From positions 372,001 through 436,000 of the forward strand of contig NZ_NISI01000006.1 of assembly GCF_002205845.1 (NCBI RefSeq): a stretch of DNA of 64,000 bases. The letters run 5' to 3'. The stretch is from Roseateles puraquae (GTDB lineage Bacteria > Pseudomonadota > Gammaproteobacteria > Burkholderiales > Burkholderiaceae_C). Within the stretch, counting starts at the first letter, position 1. The number at the start of each line of letters is the position of its first letter. The position numbers and the translations under genes are program-made. Positions 58,393 to 64,000 of this stretch are shown here, piece by piece. The notes below the pieces were generated by a model. The model made no database searches and had not been told where the DNA came from. It worked only from the letters and a program-made list of their open reading frames with translations.

Positions 58393-59712
58393 TCAGCGGG
58401 TGAGGCGGTAGATCAGCAACGCGGCGCGGATGGCGCCGCGCTCGATGGAGGCGATCTCCAGCCATTCATCCGGCGTGTGGGCGCCGCCGCCCGCAGCACC
58501 CAGGCCATCGAGGCTGTCGATGAGGGGCGCCACGAACTGCACGTCGCCCGCACCGCGCTGGCCGGGCGGAAACGCCACCACCGGGCCGAGGCCGGCGTCG
58601 GCGCTGGCGCGCGAATAAGCCTCCAGCACCTTGAGGTTGCCCGGCGTCGGGGCCATGGGCGGATAGGCCTCATGGAAGCTGATGCGCGAGCGCGTGCCCG
58701 GCAGCGACTGCTCGACGATGGCCTGCATGCGCTCACGCGCCCGGGCACCCTGCTCGGCGGTCAGGTAGCGCAGGTCGCCCCGCACCTGTGCATCGCGCGG
58801 GATCACGTTGCTCTTGCCGAACGCCTTGCCCTGGCTTTCGGCGTCGTCCCACTGGGCGCTGGTGCCGGCCACGAGGGTGGCGGCATTGAAGGTGAGGTCG
58901 GGCTCGATCAACTGCTCGCGAAAGGCATTGACCACCCGCGCCGCCTCATACACCGCACCGAAACCGTCGCGGCCGAACACGCCGGCCGAATGGCCGGTGC
59001 GGGCGGTGACGCTCAGGTGCCAGCCGCCCGAGGCTCGGCGGCCGATGGTGGCGGCGTCGCGGCCCTGGTCGTCCTTGGTGGCGCCTTCGAAGGCGAGGGC
59101 CACGTCGCTCTGCCGTGCGGCGTCGATGAGCGCGGCCCGCGCCACCTCGCTCGGGCTGCCCACGCGCTCCTCGTCGCCGGTGAACACCGCCCGCACCGTG
59201 CGGCCCTGCAGCGCACCGATGTCGTTCAGCGCGCGCAGCGCCAGCAGCACGATGACGTCGCCACCCTTCATGTCGGACACGCCCTGACCGCGCACGCGCC
59301 GGCCGTCGCTCTGCCAGGGCGGCACGGGGCTGTCCTTCTCGAACACGGTGTCCAGGTGGCCGATGAGCAGCACGCGCTTGCCCTGGTCGCCGGTGCGCTC
59401 CGCCACCAGGTGGCCCGCGCGCCGCATCTCGGCCGGCATGTCGACCCAGCGGGTCTTGAAGCCCAGGGCGTCGAACTCGCGCGCGAACAGGCTGCCCACC
59501 TCGCGCACCCCAGGCGGGTTCAGGGTGCCGCTGTTGATCAGCACGCTGCGCTCCAGCAACTGCAGGGCGGCCGGCGTGTGCTGGCGCACGAGCGCGACCA
59601 GGCGCGCCTCCTCCGGGCTCAGGCTCTGGGCGGCGGCGGTGCCCGAGGCGGTCGCCGCCCCGAGGATGAACAGCGCGGCCAGGCCGCGGCGCAGGCGGGA
59701 ATGGGTTTTCAT
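58393..59712 (-). CDS. secreted M20-family metallopeptidase (glutamate-carboxypeptidase-like)
   Basis: 439 aa with a signal peptide (MKTHSRLRRGLAALFILGAA ... TAAAQ). Zinc-site motifs are LLIGHLDTVF (His, catalytic Asp), GQGVSDMKGG (bridging Asp), FTGDEERVGS (general-base Glu) and a C-terminal AHTPDEWLE (His). A dimerisation domain lies at about 220-330. It probably hydrolyses C-terminal amino acids such as glutamate from peptides in the periplasm. The ATG at 59712 is chosen for the signal peptide. Confidence 0.9.
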   Translation of the reverse strand: MKTHSRLRRGLAALFILGAATASGTAAAQSLSPEEARLVALVRQHTPAALQLLERSVLINSGTLNPPGVREVGSLFAREFDALGFKTRWVDMPAEMRRAGHLVAERTGDQGKRVLLIGHLDTVFEKDSPVPPWQSDGRRVRGQGVSDMKGGDVIVLLALRALNDIGALQGRTVRAVFTGDEERVGSPSEVARAALIDAARQSDVALAFEGATKDDQGRDAATIGRRASGGWHLSVTARTGHSAGVFGRDGFGAVYEAARVVNAFREQLIEPDLTFNAATLVAGTSAQWDDAESQGKAFGKSNVIPRDAQVRGDLRYLTAEQGARARERMQAIVEQSLPGTRSRISFHEAYPPMAPTPGNLKVLEAYSRASADAGLGPVVAFPPGQRGAGDVQFVAPLIDSLDGLGAAGGGAHTPDEWLEIASIERGAIRAALLIYRLTR

Positions 59713-59776
59713 GGCGTCAGTGTCCAGCGCTCTCACGGCCGCGCCCATCGGGCCGGACCCCGGGGACAGCGGCGCG

Positions 59777-62700
59777 TCAGCCGCCCGAGCTCGGCAGCGG
59801 CCGACTGCTGGCGATCTGCAGGCGTTTCTCGGCCGACCACGCCGCCGGATCGGTCGGGGCCTCGCGAGGCGACAGGCCGCTGGCGCGCACCGCGCCGACG
59901 AAGCCGTCCCGCCCCTGGGCCTTGGCCACGTACAGCGCCGAGTCCGCCAGGCCCAGGCAGGCACGCCAGTCCCACAGGCGCGGATGGCGCGGGTCCAGCG
60001 GGAACGCGCAGAAGCCGATGGACACCGTCACCTGCACGGTTTCGCCCGGGCCGATGTCGAAGGGCTTGTCTCGCACCGCCGCGCACACCCGGGCGGCGAG
60101 GTCGGCCGCGTCCTGCCGATCGGTCTCGCGCACCAGGACCAGCACCTCCTCGCCTCCCCAACGCACCAGGGAGTCGGTCTCGCGGAACACCTGGCGCAGC
60201 CGCTGGGCGAGCTGCACCAGCACGGCATCCCCCGCGGCATGGCCGTGCAGGTCGTTGACGCGCTTGAAGTGGTCCAGGTCGAGCAGCATCAGCACCAGGT
60301 CGGCGGCGGGGCCAAACCGAGGCTCTAGCTCGCTTTCGCTGGCACCCTCGAAGCGCCGCAGGCACAGCCGCAGGTCGTCGTCCAGCCGCAGCTCCAGGTA
60401 GCGGCGGTTGCGCAGCCCGGTGAGGGCGTCGGTCAGGCTGAGCTCGCGCAACTCGGCGGTCCGCTCGTCGACGAGCGCCTGCAGTTCGGCCTCGCGGCGG
60501 CGCAGCGAGCGGGTGCGCCAGCGCATCCAGCCCCACAGGCCCGCCATCACGACCAGGCCCGCGCCCACCCGCGCCGCATCGGTTTCCCACCAGGCCGGTT
60601 GCAGCTCGATGGGCAGGTCCAACTGCTCCGTACCCCACAGGCTGTGGTGGGCCGTGGCACGGACCTGAAGCACGTAGTGGCCCGGGTGCAGAGGGCCGAA
60701 GCTCGGGTTGCGGCCGCTGGCGTCCACCCGGGTCCACTGGCTGTCCAGGCCCTCCAGCCGGTATTCGTAGCGCAGCCGGCTCGGGTCGGCATAGTCCAGC
60801 GCCGCAAACTCGACCGACAGCGTGCGCTTGCCGGGCGCCAGGTGAATGCCGTCACGCCAGGCGTGGGGCTGATCGTGCGGTTGGCCGTTCACGCGCAGCG
60901 CACTGACCACCAGCGGCGGATCGGACGGCAAGGCCCGCCAGGCGTCCGGCTGCACACGCAGCAAGCCGCGGCTGCCGCCGAACAGCAGCGCGCCGCCGGG
61001 CAGCTCGGTGCTCGCGAAGAACCAGAAGCTGCCAAAGCTCGCACCCTCGGCGCTGCCGAAGCTGTCCAGCCGGTCGGCGGCAGGGTCGTAGACGTAGAGC
61101 TGGCTCCAGATGCGCCCCTGGCTGTCTTCATGCAGGTTCCCGCCGAACACACCCTCGGCGCCCAGGCGCTCGCTGATGCGCTCGAAACGGGCGCGGCCGG
61201 CGCCGTCCCAGCCCTTGAGGCGGTGCAGGCCGCTGACCGGCGTGTCCACCCACAGCCGGCCATCACGCCCCCATAGCAAGCCCATCACGATGGGGCTGGC
61301 CAGGGCTTCGTCGGGGGCCTGCGGCACCGGTGCGAGCAGGCCACTGCCCGGCGCCTGCTCGCGCAGCAGGCCGGGCTGGCCGCCCACCCAGAGCCGGCCG
61401 TCGGGTGCGGTCTTGAGCACGTAGATGCCGCCATGCAGGGCCGCGCCGCCGTCGGCACCGACGCGCACGAGGGCGGGTGCGGTGCTGCTGGCCAGCCGGT
61501 ACAGGCCCTCCTGCATGCCGACCCAGACGCTGCCGTCCGACCGCAGCAGCAACTGCTGGGCACGGCCGCCGTCCAGTGGCCAGTCCCGCAACAGCCGGCC
61601 TTGGGGCGAGCGATGCTCCAGCCGGCCAGCCGCCGCCATCCACAGGCTGCCGTCCTGGGCCTCGGCCAGGATCTCGACCACGGTGCGGCGCTCGCGCGGC
61701 CACACGCCGAGCGTGGCCAGGTCTCGGCCCGGCCGGCCGTCCAGGCGCACGACCTGGCCGGTCTGCGTGGGGGCCAGCACCTCGCCGTTCTTCAGGGCCA
61801 GCACCGCCCGCACATCGGGTTCGGCCAGCGGGCTGGCGGGGTCGGCGTCCGGCCCGCGCACGGCGAGCGCCGGGTGGCTGAGGTGGCGCTGCACGCCCAG
61901 GCCATAGCCGCTCACCCACATCGCGCCGCTCTGGTCGCGCAGCACGCCGCTGATGTCGTTGCCGGCCAGGCCCATCGCCCGGCGCGGGTCGCGGCGCAAG
62001 GTGGCCTCGATCTCGCCGCTGGCCGGATTGACCCAGAACAGGCCCACCTTCGCACCCACCCACAGGCGGCCATCGGGCGCCTCGGCGACCGCGTTGATGG
62101 GCATGTGCAACGACTGCACCCAGCGCACCTCGGCCTGCTCGATCACGCCCAGCCGGCCGTCCTGCGTGCCCAGCCACAGCCGCCCCGTGCGGTCTTCCGC
62201 CAGGGCCTGCACCGGCACGCCGTCAGGCACGCCGGGCAGCGGCACGTCCTGCCAGCCGGCCTGGGTGCGCCGTGCCAGCCCACGCCAGTGCCCGGCCCAG
62301 ACGGTACCGTCACGCCCGACGCGCAGGGCCAGCACGCGGGTCTCGTCCTGGTCGTGCCAGCGCAGTGCCTGCGGCTGGTACTGGCGGCTTGCCGGGTCGT
62401 AGCGGTACAGGCCGCTGCCCAGCGTGCCCACCCAGACCGCGCCATCCGGCCCCTCGGCCAGCGCACGGATGCCGGGGTGCGGCCCGCGGCTGCCCTGGGC
62501 GCTGCCGTGCTGCTCGACCCGGTCATGCGCCGGGTCGTAGGCCACCAGGCCCTGAAACTCGGTGCCGATCCACAGGCGCCCATCGGCCCCCGGCGCCATC
62601 GCCCGCACCCAGCCCAGGCTGCGGCGGGCCGCGGTATCGCCGGGCAGCTCGATCGGGCGCAGCCGGTAGCCGTCGTAGCGGGTGACACCCTTGTTGGTGG

Positions 62701-62878
62701 CAATCCACAGGAAGCCGGCCTTGTCCTGCGCGATGGCCGGCACGGAGTTCTGCGGCACCGTCACGCTGCGGAACTGCACTTCCATCGGGCCGAGGCCCGC
62801 CGTCGCACGGGCCGCGCCCGCGCCGAACAGCCATGGCAGGCACAACAAGCCCAGGATCAGGAAGCGCATGCCGCGCAT
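59777..62878 (-). CDS. membrane diguanylate cyclase with two-component-regulator propeller sensor
   Basis: 1033 aa. A signal peptide leads to two periplasmic seven-bladed propellers of Reg_prop repeats (e.g. LWIGTEFQGLVAYDP, VWVGTLGSGLYRYDP), a Y_Y_Y domain (YEYRLEGLDSQWTRVDASGR), one membrane helix (about 775-795), a coiled linker and a GGDEF domain. The active-site loop is GGEEV rather than GGDEF/GGEEF. DLDHFKRVND supplies metal binding, and an inhibitory RxxD (RETD) lies five residues before GGEEV. It makes c-di-GMP in response to a periplasmic, often saccharide, ligand. An alternative ATG is at 62869. Confidence 0.9.
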   Translation of the reverse strand: MRGMRFLILGLLCLPWLFGAGAARATAGLGPMEVQFRSVTVPQNSVPAIAQDKAGFLWIATNKGVTRYDGYRLRPIELPGDTAARRSLGWVRAMAPGADGRLWIGTEFQGLVAYDPAHDRVEQHGSAQGSRGPHPGIRALAEGPDGAVWVGTLGSGLYRYDPASRQYQPQALRWHDQDETRVLALRVGRDGTVWAGHWRGLARRTQAGWQDVPLPGVPDGVPVQALAEDRTGRLWLGTQDGRLGVIEQAEVRWVQSLHMPINAVAEAPDGRLWVGAKVGLFWVNPASGEIEATLRRDPRRAMGLAGNDISGVLRDQSGAMWVSGYGLGVQRHLSHPALAVRGPDADPASPLAEPDVRAVLALKNGEVLAPTQTGQVVRLDGRPGRDLATLGVWPRERRTVVEILAEAQDGSLWMAAAGRLEHRSPQGRLLRDWPLDGGRAQQLLLRSDGSVWVGMQEGLYRLASSTAPALVRVGADGGAALHGGIYVLKTAPDGRLWVGGQPGLLREQAPGSGLLAPVPQAPDEALASPIVMGLLWGRDGRLWVDTPVSGLHRLKGWDGAGRARFERISERLGAEGVFGGNLHEDSQGRIWSQLYVYDPAADRLDSFGSAEGASFGSFWFFASTELPGGALLFGGSRGLLRVQPDAWRALPSDPPLVVSALRVNGQPHDQPHAWRDGIHLAPGKRTLSVEFAALDYADPSRLRYEYRLEGLDSQWTRVDASGRNPSFGPLHPGHYVLQVRATAHHSLWGTEQLDLPIELQPAWWETDAARVGAGLVVMAGLWGWMRWRTRSLRRREAELQALVDERTAELRELSLTDALTGLRNRRYLELRLDDDLRLCLRRFEGASESELEPRFGPAADLVLMLLDLDHFKRVNDLHGHAAGDAVLVQLAQRLRQVFRETDSLVRWGGEEVLVLVRETDRQDAADLAARVCAAVRDKPFDIGPGETVQVTVSIGFCAFPLDPRHPRLWDWRACLGLADSALYVAKAQGRDGFVGAVRASGLSPREAPTDPAAWSAEKRLQIASSRPLPSSGG

Positions 62879-63020
62879 CCTAAAGGTGACGGTTGACGAC
62901 TTGCCCGGGTGGGCGTTAGGCGCGCGAAGGCTTGCGCGAACAACGCACGATCAACGCCCGAACGCCACAAGAACAGCCGCCGAAGCCGCGTCCCTCATCG
63001 GCGTCGTTCATCGGCGTCGT

Positions 63021-63704
63021 TCAGCCCCCGGCGGCCAGCGCGTCCACGACCACGCGGCCGTCATGCAGGCGCAGGGTGCGCGAGGCCTGCGCCGCGTGTT
63101 CCAGCGAGTGGGTCACCATGACCAGCGTGGTGCCCTCGGCGTTGAGTTCGCGCAGCAGCCGCATGACCTCGGCGCCATGGGCGCTGTCCAGGTTGCCGGT
63201 GGGCTCGTCGGCCAGCAGCAGGGCCGGTCGCGCGGCGATGGCGCGGGCAATCGCGACCCGCTGCTGCTGGCCGCCGCTGAGCTGGCTGGGACGGTGTGCG
63301 GCGCGGTGCGCCAGGCCAAGGCGCGCCATCACCTCGGCCACCCGCTCGCGCCGCGCGCGGCCGCCCAGCTCGCCGTATTCCAGCGCCAGCCCGATGTTCT
63401 CGGCCACGCTCAGGTCGTCGATCAGGTTGAAGCTCTGGAACACGAAGCCGATGCGGCCGCGGCGCAGCGTGTTGAGCTGCCGCTCGCCCCAGCCCGCCAC
63501 GTTCTGGCCGTCGAACCAATACTCCCCGGCCGACGGCGCATCCAGCAGGCCCAGGATGCCCAGCAGCGTCGACTTGCCGCAGCCTGAGGGCCCGGTGATG
63601 GCCAGGTACTCGCCGGCCTCGATGTCGAGGTCGATGCGGTCCAGCGCCGTGGTCTCGATGTCGCCGGTGCGGTAGGTCTTGGTCAGGTGGCGGAGTGTGA
63701 ACAT
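63021..63704 (-). CDS. MacB/LolD-type ABC transporter ATP-binding protein
   Basis: 227 aa. Walker A GPSGCGKSTLLGIL, Q-loop FQSFNLIDDLSV, signature LSGGQQQRVAIARAIA, Walker B LLLADEPTGNLDS and H-loop VTHSLEH. This is the MacB/LolD/FtsE class, which powers periplasmic mechanotransmission rather than classical uptake. It follows the adaptor-protein gene by 3 bp; a permease gene is expected but not seen in the window. Confidence 0.93.
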   Translation of the reverse strand: MFTLRHLTKTYRTGDIETTALDRIDLDIEAGEYLAITGPSGCGKSTLLGILGLLDAPSAGEYWFDGQNVAGWGERQLNTLRRGRIGFVFQSFNLIDDLSVAENIGLALEYGELGGRARRERVAEVMARLGLAHRAAHRPSQLSGGQQQRVAIARAIAARPALLLADEPTGNLDSAHGAEVMRLLRELNAEGTTLVMVTHSLEHAAQASRTLRLHDGRVVVDALAAGG

Positions 63705-63707
63705 GGC

Positions 63708-64000
63708 TCAGCGGAGTTGAAGGGTGGTGGCGCCGGCAAAGGCGCGGTAGGGAGAGACGATGACCTGATCGCCCGGCTGCAAGCCGCCAAGCACCTCGAT
63801 GACCCCATCGGCGCGCCGGCCGAGCTGCACGGGGCGGCGGTGTGCCCGCTGGCCGTCGGGGTCCAGCACGAAGACCCAGGCGCCGCCGGTATCTGCGAAG
63901 AAGCCGGCGTCGGGCAGCAGCAGCGCCGGTGTGGCGTCGCCGAGCGTCAGCCGCAGGTCCAGGCCCTGGCCCACCTGCAGCGGCGGGGGTTCGGCCTCGA
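63708..64000 (-). CDS. C-terminal part of a periplasmic adaptor (MacA/HlyD/RND-type), cut by window end
   Basis: 97 visible residues from the window edge (...EAEPPPLQVGQGLDLRLTLG) to the stop at 63708. The sequence is the beta-barrel and membrane-proximal end of efflux adaptor proteins (LLLPDAGFFADTGGAWVFVL, RRPVQLGRRADGVIEVLGGL, QPGDQVIVSPY). The N-terminus lies outside. With the ABC gene it forms a MacAB-like export or lipoprotein-handling system. Confidence 0.85.
   Translation of the reverse strand, partial: EAEPPPLQVGQGLDLRLTLGDATPALLLPDAGFFADTGGAWVFVLDPDGQRAHRRPVQLGRRADGVIEVLGGLQPGDQVIVSPYRAFAGATTLQLR

Overview
The window is about 70% G+C with densely packed genes. The gene set points to a betaproteobacterium of the Burkholderiales, most likely the Roseateles/Mitsuaria/Rubrivivax/Leptothrix side. 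Supporting content is an MHFG-type PEP-CTERM protein, PglL-type O-oligosaccharyltransferase, a lysine/alanine-rich SWIB protein, DUF5329, and a DabAB inorganic-carbon transporter beside a LysR regulator. The assignment is inferred from gene content, not from a marker-gene tree. No rRNA, tRNA, CRISPR array, integrase or transposase was recognised.

Layout. 1-4.2 kb: surface-glycan/lipid-carrier genes (tail of an unknown protein, GtrA, FAD oxidoreductase, PglL-like ligase). 4.2-6.9 kb: moaC, bepA, a small holin-like membrane protein and a palindromic repeat. 6.9-12.8 kb: an iron-uptake operon behind a Fur-box-like site (tonB, catecholate-type TonB-dependent receptor, piuC, FMN hydroxy-acid dehydrogenase, PepSY protein, cytochrome b561). 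13-18 kb: H1-like/SWIB protein, lone receiver protein, MHFG PEP-CTERM protein, uvrA. 18-22 kb: two tandem secreted S9 peptidases, then an 80-aa secreted peptide with three repeats resembling TonB boxes. 22.5-29.2 kb: a degenerate class III cyclase-like protein, a complete cyclase-ATPase-TPR regulator, a secreted small protein and a LytS/LytTR pair. 29.2-30 kb: a non-coding stretch with two inverted copies of a structured repeat. 30-35.6 kb: catalase-like protein lacking the expected distal His, YcxB-like protein, a 1176-aa DyP-peroxidase/cytochrome-P450 fusion and a second small protein with TonB-box-like repeats. 35.6-43.4 kb: recQ, cupin, slyX, dabA-dabB and a divergent LysR regulator. 43.3-52.5 kb: pbpC and the alpha-2-macroglobulin gene (its usual partner), separated by three small genes. 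52.6-55.2 kb: a second LytS/LytTR pair in an operon with a secreted GIN-domain protein. 55.4-64 kb: ssb, a hipBA toxin-antitoxin module with an AT-rich operator, YdeI-like protein, M20 peptidase, a propeller-sensor GGDEF protein, and the start of an ABC efflux operon cut by the window end.

Most unusual items: (1) the DyP-P450 fusion, whose P450 half has lost the ExxR motif and whose Shine-Dalgarno can pair into a hairpin; (2) the two unlinked small secreted proteins made of repeated L-x-R-V-V-V-x-G units; (3) the two repeats at 29.4-29.7 kb with a conserved 44-nt core but unrelated, internally complementary 25-nt stems.
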